This document shows, one piece after another, positions 11,037-22,974 of a stretch of DNA of 64,000 nucleotides; within the stretch, counting starts at the first letter, position 1; the number at the start of each line of letters is the position of its first letter. A model generated the notes under the pieces. That model searched no databases, was not told the origin of the DNA, and worked only from the letters and a program-made list of their open reading frames with translations. Both the position numbers and the translations under genes were made by a program. The stretch comes from Favolaschia claudopus (lineage: Eukaryota > Basidiomycota > Agaricomycetes > Agaricales > Mycenaceae): assembly GCA_037176885.1 (NCBI GenBank), contig JAWWNJ010000092.1, positions 186,001 to 250,000 on the forward strand, written 5' to 3'.

Positions 11037-11905
11037 ATGTTCAAAGCACTCATAGTCATTGCTCTCGTTTCTCCGCTCGTTCAAGCCGTAGCAGTACGCG
11101 TCTTTCTTTTGATTTGAATGCCGCCAACCAGCTTCATACCCGCAGACCCTCAAGCCCGGCGTATATCACCTCGTCAACTTGGGCCTTCCCTACGCACCCG
11201 CGTCGGTCAATCATGACAATCGTGTCGCCCTGCCCCGAGATTTTAGCGGCAATTATGATCTGGTATGTTCCTGCCTAATCACATTGGTGCCTCTTTTTCA
11301 ATGCTATTTTTCTTCCAGTGGGAAGTCGTCGCCCTACCCGGTGCAGTCACCGACGGCGTTACGATTCAAAACCTTCGCGGTAACGGTTACGCCCGGATTC
11401 CGCCCCCTGCTGAGGTCGGTTTGAATGCAATTCCATGCCTCATATCCGAGTCTTCAGTCTCATGGCCCGGGCATCACAGGTACAATTTGTGCCAGCTGGC
11501 AGTCCTCCATCGCCTTTCTCTACGACTCTCTCTGGCACCGCCGACATCCCTGGGGACGACGCCATAGGTATTCCGGATATCCACATTGACTATTGGACGG
11601 TAAATGAATTCGCGTCTTTTGTTTCGAATTGTGTCTGACAATTTACGACAGATCGGCACTCCCGGCGGATTAGTCTGGACGTACAACAATACAGCCGGGC
11701 CAGAGGTCGGTTCCTGTTCTTTTCTAATCGCATACCTTTGCTCATGTTGTGTACCAAGATCTCTCTCCGCCCTGTGCAGGCTGACCGCACGGCTGGCCAG
11801 TATTGGATCTTCGCTGCGCCAGGTGTCCTTCCTTTCCTTTCGTTTCACCTACGCACCAAAGGCATCAACGCTTTCTTCAGCCCCCACCTCGCCGCCTCTT
11901 CCTAA
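11037..11905 (+). CDS. Small secreted protein, possible beta-trefoil lectin or inhibitor
   Basis: It has a signal peptide (MFKALIVIALVSPLVQA), then exons beginning near 11148, 11321, 11481, 11653 and 11780, and stops at TAA 11903-11905, about 165 residues. The mature part shows TLKPGVYHLVNLG, WEVVALPGAVTDGVTIQNL, GNGYARIPP and GQYWIFAAP. Repeated blocks of this kind (G-Y-x-I/L-x-N, then W-x-V) recall beta-trefoil folds such as ricin-B-type lectins or fungal protease inhibitors. That is inference from pattern only, as no sugar-binding QxW triplet is clear. A 39-nt segment after APG may be an intron or coding, since both readings keep the frame. The TATA box suggests strong, regulated expression. 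Confidence 0.65.
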
Positions 11906-12145
11906 TCCATTCAAAAGTAGATTACACTTCGTTACATCAAAGCTATTATGGACTACATAACACTCTTCTTGCTTCCAAGTATTCGATAGCTTCTAATACT
12001 GTCTTCGACCCTTCAGTACATTCTTGACGTATAGATTCGAGCTTCCGTGGCAAAATCGTGCTAATAAGATATCTTGGTCATCCGATGGAACGAACGTACG
12101 GACTTGCTGAAGAATGCCAGCGCTTCTAGTGGCACCCAAGATTTT

Positions 12146-14185
12146 CTAGGTTAGTGGCAGATTTTGGATCCACTTCGTGAACAGATGCTATGCCACAGGT
12201 CAAGATCGAATAATTATGTAGAGTAGAGGAAACACTCACCAGCGCTACAGCAGGCTGATCGTGAGCCACCATATGCCTGACATCGTAAAAAGGCGTCAAC
12301 AAAATTTATTCATAATCGTTTCCACTCACCCAGCCTCGAACACCGTCACAAAGGTTACATTCCCCCCGCGGCCGTCCTCGCGTCCAGCACTTCGAACTTG
12401 CCCAACAGCTTGTTTAGAACTTGGTATGGACCAAGGTTGGGATTCTGCCGAAGCAAACTCGGGCTTGAACTTTGTTTCAAGGTTTTCAACCCAGAGTTCG
12501 TTTCCCTGTGATCACTGTTGAGAGAGCCGATTGAATTGTATTTCGCGACCAAGATGTACCATATAGTTCGCCATCATGTCTATGTAGCCGTGTTCAACTT
12601 GTAGTGTTGAAAAAAAAATGAAAGAGACGATGCATACCCGCTTGCCCGGCGTACACCAACAGCCTCACGCCGTCATTGACAAGCTCTGGAAGTAGTTTCG
12701 CCGCATTGCGTACGCCTTCAAGAAGAGAATGCTCAGTTTGAAGCTTCGGCCGAGGTAAGGGTAATTCAAACCAAGTACCTTCACCGCGCATGTTGAACTC
12801 GCGGTTCATGTCCATATTGAAGCTTCGGAAGGTGCGATTCGAATCAACGCCGAGGGTGGCCTTTACCTTTGGGCTGTTCATCCACGTCTCAACCCAAGGC
12901 GTGCGTTTGTAGCAGTGCTCTGGTCGGTCCGCGGCGTTGCATTTTTTTCGTAGGTCGTACCAGTTCAGGTCGCTTTCTGGCGGGCAAATCAGGCGAGACA
13001 AATTAGGGGAAGGGGAGAAGGGCAACTTACTCATTGAGGGTTCGAATAACCTAGACCTGCAGTATCGAGAAGCATGCCCGCAGGAAAAATCGGTCGGGTA
13101 GAGGTTGCATATTTTTATGAGTAATTTGCATGTTGAAACACTGGACCGTAATTTGGTACATTCCGGACCATTGGGATCATCATAAACTGGATATGGCCCG
13201 TCACAGACGTAGTCTACGATTGAGGGTATCTGGATATATGGATCCGTGATGCCATTCGCCAATATAACGGATGCCAGGTTAATTTTCGTGGCCCGCTGAT
13301 TAGCAGACGAAAGTGAAAGAGCCTGGTTAGCACGCCATATTACGGAGGCAACATGAGGTCCGTATATCCCGGCAAAGCTCTCCCCAGCCACATGAAAAGG
13401 CAGCTTCGCGTATTGGGGAAATTGTTCGAAGAACATTTGGAGGAACGAGTAAACATCCTTTGCTGCGTCGGCGCAGTTTGTAACGGCGAATCCGGGATCA
13501 GCATACGAGAATCCCACGTCGACGGGCTGATCGAGAAAGATGATGTTGGCTGAATTCGTCCAGCTGTGAGGGTTAGACACGGTCGTCCGTCCTTCCGAGC
13601 TGACGGAACATGGGCCGAGCTCGAATAAGAGGCCGTTAGCAGAGCTGTCTCCTGTTTGCTGTGAGATTTTGCACTTTGCAAGCAAAAATGAATGAAAGAT
13701 TACCGGGTCCGCCATTCATCCATAACACTAGAGGATCGGTAGAAGGAGACGAACGTGATTCGAAGAACCTCCATGATACAAGTAAATCGGAAACTCTATC
13801 GAAACACAGCAAGCTTCAAGCACCCACCAGAAAAACATGTGTTTGCCATTAGCAATGTCGAAATACCCCGAATACTGTTTGACGCCTCGTTCACATAGTT
13901 TCGGGGTTACAATACGGAACTTGTCCGTTTCAAGCGGGGAAGCAGGAGTGTCATCTAGCACCCTTCATTCACGTCTCAAAAAGAAGCAAAGCGAGAAGGG
14001 TTCCTACATATTGGAAGAATTTGACTCATCAAATCGAGGCTATTGTGGTATAGCTGTTCAACCAGCCCTCGTGAATTTGTAGACAGCGATATAGGCGAGT
14101 CGGTGCCGTTCGTAGCAGAACTAGTATCGGCGGAGGAAGATGTCGCAGAGAAGCAGAGTACAATGGGAAGCAGTAGAAGACGCAT
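12146..14185 (-). CDS. Serine carboxypeptidase, S10 family, secreted or vacuolar
   Basis: A complete gene from ATG 14185 to TAG 12146. A signal peptide (MRLLLLPIVLCFSATSSS) and a short pro-region precede KQYSGYFDIANGKHMFFWFF, the S10 substrate-site block VLWMNGGPG, GLLFELGPC, and FLDQPVDVGFSY. The catalytic triad is visible: Ser in GESFAGIYG, Asp in YAGQADMMANYMGNE (formed across an intron near 12580-12640) and His in AGHMVAHDQP. The last exon ends LFTKWIQNLPLT. The length, near 500 residues, fits the family. It removes C-terminal residues from peptides in the vacuole or outside the cell. The Asp and His exons are separate and easily missed by simple ORF calling. Confidence 0.92.
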
Positions 14186-14356
14186 TGCCCACGATGTGTT
14201 GAAGGTTCAACTTGGTGGAATGCAAAAACAGATCAATCAATCAACACGTACAAATACCACTACGCCAGCAACCTGATATGGTAATTTTCGAATTTAAGCC
14301 CGCAAGGCACCGAATTCAAAGCAGGGCACAGAACAAGGACAAGTCTTGTGACACTA

Positions 14357-16766
14357 TCACAGCAGCTCTTCCTCCTCCGCCTTCCAATTCTTCGCCTGAT
14401 CCCAATATCCCTTCAACCTCTCCCCAAGCATCTCCTTAGCCTCCCGATCAGTCGGACAACTCCGCGCCTTAAAGTCACTAAACGACCGATCCCTCAGCAT
14501 CCCCTCCCACACCAAGAAACACCTATTATCCTCAAGCGAAGTCGTAGCAGCGCCCTCTTCGTTCGCATTCGCCCCTCCACTGCCCGAAGCAGCATTTCCG
14601 TTTCCTTCACCTCCTCCTTCTTCCTCACCGTCAGGAGTCTGCAGCACAACATCCTCTCCACCCCGCGGCCGCGCCGCCTCAGTCCACGCAATCCGATGCA
14701 TCATCAACCGTTTGTAATTCTTCATGAATTTCGCAGCGCCTTCGACGTAGACCATGCTGAAGTGCGGGTTGAATATGCAGAGGCCGGTGAGGTTGAGCTG
14801 TTCTGCATTCTTCCGGACTTTCCAGCGATGTGAGCGGTCGGAGAGGTTCTTGATCCTATAATAACAATGACAATCGATGAGTCACGGTATGTATCTTGGA
14901 AGAATCTGAGAGAGAAAAAGGCAAACAACGTACTTGAACACAGCGCCGTGAATTCCACGTTTATCTTCCTCAGCCTTCTTAGTCTCGATCTTCTCCCGCC
15001 GCTGCTCGTCGGTGAGCTTCCGCTCCGCATTCATCTTCTCGTGCGTGTGTTTGCGCATGGCGACCTCGCGACGAATACGACCTTCCACTTTCGTGGGGTC
15101 TTGTACCGCGTCCGACGTCAAGACCTTCATCATGTTCGACAAACGGACTGGGTCAATATAATCAGCGTCGAATATCGAGTAAAATGCATCATCATGCATA
15201 CCCTTGGGCGGATCGGGAGGAATGAGACCCATGGCGACACGGTCGCGCTTGTCCTGCAAGTCAGCAGCACGCCTGAGCTTCCGCATCTTCTTCTGCTCCT
15301 GTAGATAGAGAAAGTCAGCAAAAAAAACAAAAAAAAAAACGATAGAAAAAGCAACAAGCCTTTTTGGTGAGCATCATGGGCTTGAGAGCAGTCTTGTTCT
15401 TGTCTCCCGGCGCCGGGATAGGAATGGGGTGTTGAATGTAAATCGTTATAGGCGAGTCATCGGTTCGGATGTTGAGATTCGCAATTCCAAGGTCATCGAC
15501 ATCTGCGTAGCGCTTGTTAGGGAGCAAAGGTTGGTCCCACCACTCAGCGTCGGGTGGAGGAGCACGCTACAGCAAACCATAAGCCACCCGAAAGGAAAGA
15601 CTGGGGAGGACGACAGTGCTAACCTTAATCCCCCTCTCAATACCCATATCGCCGTCCAAACCTGCCTTACGAGCACTTTCCGCGATACGTTGCTTCAGTG
15701 CCTCGAGTTGATTTTCCTGTCGCATTTGATTGCCCAGCGACACATACTTGCCCTTGGGATTGAAACGGAAGTTGCGGCTAACGCGATCCTTTGGCGCGCC
15801 TTCAAACAGACCGGTATCCTTGGAAGTCGATGCATAGGGATTCGCTGACTCGACCACGGGTACAGGGGTGGGTGCGGCAGGAGGGGGAGTAGGAATGTTG
15901 CGCGTATTTGCCTGAAAACGCAATTAGTTTACAAGTGACTTCAGTTGGGTCGAAAAGACTGACCTTAATGGACGCAAACTTTGGCTGCATAGGTTTGTAC
16001 CTATCCTTCTTGGACTGCGGTGCCGCAGGGGTTGTGTCGAGCAGAAGCGGATGTGCAGCCATCTTGAGGCCGGCACCCTGGTGAGTCGCCTCTGCAACAG
16101 GTCGCGCCTTGTTCTTCCCAGACTGAGGCATCGACTAGGAAAATATGAATATTTTGTCACAAAACGAAAGAATAACGACTTGCCAGATAAGGATTGTCTT
16201 TGACGGCCAGGCGACTGTGCGCGTCCTGGACTAAACGATTGATGCGCTTTTGGATGTCCTCCGCCGAAGGGATGGGGGTCCCAGAGCCAGAGCCCGAGGC
16301 AGGAGTGGGTCTTCCCGAAACGCTGGGAGAAGGCTTCATGGGGACGGCAGCAGCAGCAGGTTTGACCGGAATAGGGGCAGCGATGCTGCTCGACGCGGCG
16401 GGTTTCTTCATTGCGGCCAACTTCGCCGCAATCTCAGCCCGCTTCTGGGCGATGAGAGCCGCTCCTGTGAGCTAGAGCTCGGGTGAATATGCAGCTCTCA
16501 ATAAACGAGTCAATTTACTCACAGCTGGAGTGGAAGGGGCACCATTTGTCGAGGTCTGCGGGTAGAAAGGGTTATAGAAGCGCGTCAGAATGATATTTAA
16601 CGAGGTTAATTCACCTTGGAGGGAAAGAAGGACACTCACATCGCTACAAAAGCAAGAGTAAGAACTTCTGGAAAGAACAAGTGGGATACAAAGGACGACA
16701 CCTTTTGAGTTTCTTACTACTCGGCGATTCCCCAGTGCCATCGAAGGGTCGTTTCTTGTCGCTCAT
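14357..16766 (-). CDS. PRP3: U4/U6 small nuclear ribonucleoprotein Prp3
   Basis: Multi-exon gene from MSDKKRPFDGTGES (ATG 16764-16766) to AEEEELL (stop at 14357-14359). An Ala/Pro/Ser-rich N-terminal region is followed by RINRLVQDAHSRLAVKDNPY and then the conserved Prp3 domain: NPYASTSKDTGLFEGAPKDR, RAPPPDAEWWDQPLLP, MRKLRRAADLQDKRDRVAMG and GLIPPDPPKG. The C-terminal domain includes NLTGLCIFNPHFSMVYVEG and KRLMMHRIAW. Prp3 is part of the U4/U6.U5 tri-snRNP and binds the U4/U6 duplex and U6 3' end during spliceosome assembly. An acidic Gly-rich insert (about 30 residues) sits inside the C-terminal domain. The gene is divergent from mitochondrial L16, with starts only 109 bp apart. Confidence 0.95.
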
Positions 16767-16874
16767 CGTCTGACGATGACGGCGACGAGCGTGAGCGAGA
16801 CGGTGGTGGCCAAGAGCAAGTTGCGGCGCTTGTTTGGCTCGCTTCCGTTTGCCGCTTGACTTGGAGTTGACTTG
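16767..16874. promoter_or_regulatory. Shared bidirectional promoter, Prp3 / mitochondrial L16
   Basis: Only 108 bp separate the two divergent start codons, so both promoters and 5' leaders must share this GC-rich interval. It contains CGTCTGACGATGACGG and no TATA box, as expected for housekeeping genes. Confidence 0.6.
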
Positions 16875-17654
16875 ATGTTTTCCCTTTCTTCATTGGCTCG
16901 GACGGTAACGCGGCGGCAACCCCACCCTCTCACCGTCTTCTCCAGAGCCCGCAACAACCTCGCCCCCCGCCAGGTCAAACACATTAAAAAACACAAGGGC
17001 CGAGTCCCCATTCCAATTGGTGGATCAACCAAAGGCACCACGCTGGCCTATGGCGACTGGGGAATCCGCATAAAGGGCAACGGCGCTCGGTTGACTGCGA
17101 AGCAGCTCGAGACTGCTGAGGAGGTCATCAAGAAAAAGCTCAAGATCATCAAGGGCGTGAAGGTCTATCTGCGCGTCTTTCCGGATATCTCTGTGTGCAT
17201 AAAGGTATAAGACTATGAACTCTGGCAGCAAGCAACCGTCTCAAAGTGAAATAGGGTAACGAAACGCGTATGGGGAAGGGGAAGGGTACATTCGAGTTCT
17301 GGGCGACGCGGTAAGCTGGTTTGTGGCTTCTTCTTTGCCTATTGTCAACATTTCTTAGTGTTGGTATTGGACGAGTCATTCTCGAGATTGGTGGGACGCC
17401 AATTCGAGAGGAACTCGCCAGAGAGGGTGCGCATATCTTCCTACAATCATTTTCTGCTCGCTAAGCAAGTCACTTCAGCTCTACGACAAGCGGCCTCGAA
17501 ATTGCCCACTAAAATGGAATTCATACGCAAAACAACTCCGCCGCGACTTGGCCATCTCGTACTCCACCCTCCCAGACCTCCGAAAGCTCCCTCATTAGAC
17601 CAGCTTCCACTGCAGGACGGGGACGCGGCAGACCTAGTACAACCCAGTGTATAA
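16875..17654 (+). CDS. MRPL16: Mitochondrial ribosomal protein L16
   Basis: Four exons (16875-17204, 17255-17310, 17359-17426, 17479-17654) join to 630 nt, 209 residues. The N-terminus MFSLSSLARTVTRRQ looks like a mitochondrial targeting peptide. The L16/L10e core follows: HKGRVPIPIGGSTKGT, GIRIKGNGARLTAKQLE, VYLRVFPDISVCIKGNETRM, GKGKGTFEFWATRV and ILEIGGTPIREELARE. The protein sits near the tRNA elbow and peptidyl-transferase region of the large mitoribosomal subunit. The C-terminal extension of about 50 residues is Pro-rich and shows no domain. ATG 16875 is used because the upstream in-frame codon is TTG. Confidence 0.94.
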
Positions 17655-18199
17655 TAATCTTAATTCCAGGCAGTACAGTCTACGAGTCAGTTGAATTGAC
17701 GCGCGATTGAAGGAGGACTCGGAGGTAACATATTGGTGAACTTTCGCCGTATAGACCGGGTTTAGCCACCCAGGGCATCCGACACAAGTCCTCGAAAGAA
17801 ATTCGCTCGACCGGAATTGTCCGCATGGATTCATAGGCAAGCCATCCCCTCCGTCAACACTGCACCGAATCTCTCCGAATTTGGGTGCATTGGTGGAATG
17901 CTCATTTGTGTCACGAGAAGAAATTTTGAATGCTGCTATGCCTTGGTCTGCCTTTGTTGACGAATATTGGTCGGGAAAATCGGGATGGGCACAACTAACG
18001 CTCCGTTAGTTCCTTTGGCGGAATCTTCATTTTCGCCTTCGTTCTGGACTCATCAAGATTCAGGAAGACGCCTCGAATGTGAATGTGGCCGTAACTGGTC
18101 GCAGCTCAAACACGCTTGGACCGTTGAATGCGTATAGATTACAATGAGTGGTATCCGTAAGTACAAATGAAGCATAAAATACATAAGATTCATAAATGT
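17655..18199. other. Intergenic, no gene seen
   Basis: 545 bp between convergent genes, with no conserved ORF, repeat or RNA gene recognised. Confidence 0.5.
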
Positions 18200-19882
18200 T
18201 CATCCTCGAGCATCAAGTAGCATCTGCTCATCCCAAACCTTGCACCCCGCGCCTAAACAAAAGAAAATCAATCTTCGACTAAAAAACACAAATTATCTGC
18301 GCACCTCCCGTACACCTGTACTTCCCATTAGTGTGCTCAAATTTCGCACCACAAGAGTAGCAAAAATGATTTCCACAAATGCAAGAGATGTGGCTGCATT
18401 CATCGTCAGTTCAGAGAACTCGGTAACTATAATCAGAAAACGGAAACCCACTTGCATCCAAACTAAAACAGTGCGAAACCTCGAATCAGTATAAAGCACG
18501 GCAGCAGAATGATACATAATCCCAACCTTGAGCTCCACCATAGCAGAGCACTGCGGACAGCGCCTCCACTTCTCCTGCAACGCAAGATTCACGAACGCCA
18601 CATCCTCCGGCGCACGTTCTGTGAGCGGCAGTGCTTGATACTGTTCGCAAGTCATCTCTACACCTCAAATCAGCGCCAAGAACAACAATTAAACAGATTC
18701 ATCAACGCACTGTCATGCCAAACGACCTTACAGGATTTACAAAGCGAACCGCGGCATCGCGGACACTGAACCAGCGATTTAGCATGACTGACACCACTCG
18801 GGGCAGGTGCAACGTCGTCGGCGTCGAATGTCTCGTCGCAGCCTTTATGCGGGCTACAATCATTCGTGAGCTCAGAAACAGACACACAGGATTGAATTGG
18901 AAGAGACTTGCCAGTATATGAGGTTCAACGTCGACAAAAACCGTGCATGGTTCCACTCGTCCATGTTTGGGTCCCCGAGTACCAGACGTGCTGTCATGTC
19001 GCTAATCTCTACGGGCTGTTCGCCTGGCTTGACCTGGCATGTCTAGGAAGAGGGAGCAAAATAGATGAGCGGATAGCTGGCCAGACAAGGTTGATACGTA
19101 CGGGACATGATACCGGGAAATCAGCGCGCCGCCCCGTTGTCAAAGCGGACTGCTCCTTCAACGTCTTCCCATACTGCGCAGGATCGAAATTCAAGTTCAG
19201 GCAACGGTATATATGTTGCGCCAAACATGCCTGGTGAAACCCTCAGCAAAACGAAATCTGAAGGGCAAGGAAGGTTTCCTACCCCGCAGAAGTAATGCTT
19301 GCAGCTTTGAAGCTGGAACCCATGAATTGCTGGCTTCCGGGGCGTCCGGGTTGGTCGCCGAGCATCATTTATCGGTACCTCTGCAATACTACCATCCTCC
19401 TCCTCGTCGTCAGAGTCATCCGAAAGCTCCGCAACCATTAGATCCCTTGGAGTAGCCAAGTCAAAAAAAATCCAATAAAGCAAGATCCGAATTTCAACAA
19501 CCTACCCTTTGGTTCGCTGCCAGGGGTTGACAGAAATCTGGCAGTGCTTGAAGCAGACGGAGCATTTCGGACCCTTGGGTTTCGGCGCTGCACGTTGGGT
19601 CAGAAGGACGGCGCGCGCAAGCAACAAAGGTTCGAGTACTTACGGGGCGCAGCGGCAACTTGAGGAGTGCTAGCGCGTTTCTCTGCCTCGCGTGCGCGCT
19701 CCTCGGCTCTCCGAAGTGCAGCCTTCACCGGATCCGTGGCTTCGCTGTGGTAGGTGACATAGTCCTTCAGCGCCGCAGACCCAGGCGGCTCAAAACTTCC
19801 AGTCTAAGTGGTCGTGTGAGCAGGTATTTCAGGCACACCAGCTAGGATCAGAGATTGCTTGCGCCTTGCGTACGTTGGACAT
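18200..19882 (-). CDS. RING-IBR-RING (RBR) E3 ubiquitin ligase, tandem copy 1
   Basis: Spliced from ATG 19880-19882 (MSN|TGSFEPPGSAALKDY) to a stop at 18200-18202. Order: an Arg/Glu-rich helix; RING1-type CSVCFKHC with NPWQRTKG; an acidic patch (DDSDDEEEDG); CKHYFCG; LAQHIYRCLNLNFDPAQYG; then EISDMTARLVLGDPNMDEW; IBR CPRCRGSLCKSCKVVWHD; and RING2. RING2 is built over an 11-nt microexon (18452-18462) that gives VELKFGCNHISCICGNHFCY with the Cys after HIS as the expected catalytic residue. RBR ligases pass ubiquitin through that Cys to the substrate. All zinc-ligand pairs of RING2 are present, so an active enzyme is likely. Substrate unknown. Two paralogues follow downstream in the same orientation. 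Confidence 0.82.
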
Positions 19883-20675
19883 GCAGTTTCCCATCCTTCC
19901 AAGAATTCGAAGAGTGAGATAAAGTTGGAGAGAAAGAGAGAGGGTAGGTGGCTGAGTCGCGGACGCCACTACCGGACAGCTCTTAATCTTTTGTGCCTCG
20001 AGTCACGGGTAGTCCAGAGGCGTTGACAAGTCGGTTGAACGACGAACGTGCATGGCCAGAAAAGCTGTGAGAATCTGACCGCGGCAGCGAGACCAGCGAC
20101 ACCCGACGCGGGGCAAGCAGAGCCAGTGAAGCTGTTAGCGGGTCGATGGTGGGCCCATTCATTTGCCTCCAGAAGCTCCAGGATCCTACGATATGGATTC
20201 CGGGAAGAAGTCGAGAAGACACCGCCACCATCCCAATTTGGGTTCCTTCTTCCGAGTCGAAAATTATCAAATCGGTTGCCCCGTAGTAGTATGCCTACAC
20301 TGAGTACTCCGCGAATAGGGTCAGAGTGATAGGGTATTGCTGTCCCTTTTATATGTACGAAACAAAATAATACGTTTGTGGTAAAGAAAGTAATACATCC
20401 GATCACGAACCCAGATGAAGAGAGACCAAGACGAGTGCGGTAATAGATACAAAAATGCTGGACAATAGATGAAGAAAGTGCTGTCTGTGAGAGGCGTGGA
20501 GAATACGATATAGATGGGGTGCAAAATATGCAAAGAATCCGAATAATGCCATTCTGGCCGAGCTGATCGCTGCTGCTCGGGTTCAAGCAGCAGATAAAGT
20601 CGATGGCCAAAGAACTCACGGCTGCAGCACTAGTCCAGCAAACTGGAAACAGACATGCATTCCCAATCAGGGAAG
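19883..20675. other. Spacer between RBR copies 1 and 2
   Basis: It holds a 216-codon open frame on the minus strand (19969-20619), with no recognisable domain, biased toward Phe/Ser/Arg, and an overlapping antisense frame. I treat it as chance or remnant sequence, not a gene. Confidence 0.4.
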
Positions 20676-22395
20676 CTAGTAATCATAGAGTTTCTGCTCT
20701 TCCCAGACCATGCAATTTTGTCCTGACCATCGAACATTTATCGTGGATGCGTATGAAGGAAGTTAAAACGTACCTCCTGTGCAATGATATCTTCCTTCCT
20801 CAATCGCAAAGGTTCCCCCGCAGCAGTAACAAAACTAAGATTGTCATGAAGAGAAGGTTCGGACGAGAGGAAAAGAGCGCGTACATGGTGCCCGCAACGA
20901 CAGGTGATGTGACTGAAATTCAGAATGAGGAATTGTGGCAGGGAGAAAAGGCAGCAAGTAGGCTTACTTGCAGCCGTACTAGAAAGACAACAAGGGTCAT
21001 TCTACGGGATATAAACCTAGGACAACAATATTTACCTCCAGCTCAACCGTGATCGAACACTGAGCCGCAACAATGAGAACGACGGGGCTTAAATCTAGTC
21101 AGATACGCACTTTCGGGCACCGTCTCCATTTCTCTAGCTGTGCGAGGCTTCTAAACGCCTCATCCTCGGGCCGTCGTTCGGAGATGGGCTGTGCCTGGTA
21201 CCTTTCACATGTCATATCTGCATGCCATTCGCTTTTAGCCTCATACTAGGCGGGCAGAGAGAAGAGCCGCGCGTACTTTCGTGCCAGACGGACTTGCATG
21301 ATTTACATAGCAAGCCTCCACATCTCGGACACTCGAGTGAAAGAGTCAGTTCACATCCGTCAATGAAGGGAATCGCTTACTTGCATAGCGACCCTAGAAT
21401 CCTCGTGTGGAGAGAATTTCTCCATACAGCCTCTATGTGGGCTGAAACGACATGACATATTGCACAAGAGTGAGGGAGCCTCCCAACCTACCAGGATAGA
21501 AGTTGAACCGTTGATAAGAGCTGCGCGTGTCTCCATTCCTCGATATTGGGTCCCCCCAGCACTCGTTCAGCGTCAGCATCAGTTATCGGCGTCCTATGCT
21601 CTTCCTCTCCGGGTCTTAACATGCAGGTCTAACAGAACAATTGAAAGGCATAGAATGAATACAGAAAGGAACGTACAGGACAAAAGATCGGCCACTGGGG
21701 TCGCATACCAATGACAGCCTGTTGAGGAGGCCCTATCACGTTCCCATACTCCTCGCGGACGAAGGTAATATTGAGGCAGTTATAAATCCACTGGGCAAGA
21801 CATGTCTGTGAAGTATAAGTAAAACGGCTGCGATACATGCCGAAACAATACCCCGCAAAAGATGTGTTTACAGCTCGGTAGCCTCAACCCATGCAATACA
21901 GGCTTGCGTGGCCTGGATTCTGTAGAGTGGCGCGAGTTTTGTCTCTCCGGAGCCAAACGTAAACTGAAAGAGTATCAACTGCAATTCGCGAGGACATACT
22001 CAAGGAACAGCGGCGCGGACCTCGTAGCTTGCCAGACATTAGTATTCTTGGCAATTCGACATTGGCTGAAGCAGATAGAGCAGACAGGGGCTTTGTGGTT
22101 GCCCTTACCACGAACTGTGAAATTATATCTTGAGCACAAACCCCGCACACGAAACAATTGTGCGGACTTGCTGCCTCCAGCTTTGCGGCTCTTGCCTCCG
22201 CTTCGGCAAGCGCAATTTTATCAGGGTTGTGGAGGTCATCTCGAGCGTTGATGAAGAGGTCGACTGTTGGACTCCATGGTTGTTCCAGTTCGTTCTGCAG
22301 TCGTGGTCGCGTGAGTGAAGGCAAGACGAGATTGCAGAAACCCAGAATCCTACGGGTAGCAATTTGCTGGGAATACAGCCTCCCATGTAACCCAA
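20676..22395 (-). CDS. RING-IBR-RING (RBR) E3 ubiquitin ligase, tandem copy 2
   Basis: Same plan as copy 1. Start at 22395 or the next ATG at 22386 (MGGCIPSKLLP), stop TAG 20676-20678. Blocks: NELEQPWSPTVDLFINARDD, a Glu/Ala helix, CSICFSQC, CKHIFCG, CLAQWIYNCLNITFVREEYG, FCP / CMLRPGEEEH, ADAERVLGGPNIEEWRHAQ, CMEKFSPHED, IBR CPRCGGLLCKSCKSVWHE, then EKWRRCPK and a RING2 assembled from several short exons: CSITVELEYGCNHITCRCG, HHFCYCGG. The 11-nt microexon at 20968-20978 sits at the same place as in copy 1, showing shared descent. The Cys after HIT is the expected catalytic residue. The protein ends near MVWEEQKLYDY. One intron in the N-terminal third (near 22075-22130) is less certain. Confidence 0.78.
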
Positions 22396-22974
22396 AGCTA
22401 AGATATTGGGACGAATGGCCCCGAGCTTCGGGAGGGCGTGTGCAAGTCCCGACCAAAGATGCGCTGCAAGGTATCAAGCCAGAATTTGCCGGGTTTCGGA
22501 CCGCAAGTCTTTTGTGGTCTAAAAAAGGCAGTTGCGAAACGACGAACGTGCATCAGCTGTTGCAAAGTCGCCAAGGGAGAACAAGTCTGAAAGTCGACAT
22601 TGAGTACGGTTGGGACGAGGGGGAATGTAAAACCAGCTCAAAGACGCGTTGGAAGGAGAGAGACATGAAAATTAAATCACAGAAGAAGTTCTTCCGGCGA
22701 TCAAAAAGGACAAAAACAACTAACTTCAAAAGCTTGTCTCCATCCAGCAGGGTAATACTCACAGTACATATAGATTATTGATTGAGACAACGAGTGAATT
22801 AGCAGAGGGTAAGACAGCAGGGTCCGCGAAAACAACCAGAATTTACAAGTGGGAAAGAGGGTTAGTCATACAGTAGGTTTTACAACACAGGAAGCTACAA
22901 AAGAGCGAGATTCAATACTAGAGTACGTTGAGAGCGACGAGACAAATGAACGACAGCTGACGAAGGTTACAATC
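22396..22974. other. Spacer between RBR copies 2 and 3
   Basis: No gene recognised. The plus-strand open frame through 22158-22781 overlaps the coding region of copy 2 in antisense and looks spurious. Confidence 0.45.

Noticed and set aside
19969..20619. 216-codon minus-strand frame as a gene between RBR copies
   Set aside because: No start context, domain or splice structure, and an equally open antisense frame overlaps.
22158..22781. 207-codon plus-strand frame
   Set aside because: Partly antisense to RBR copy 2 coding exons, with no protein-like pattern.
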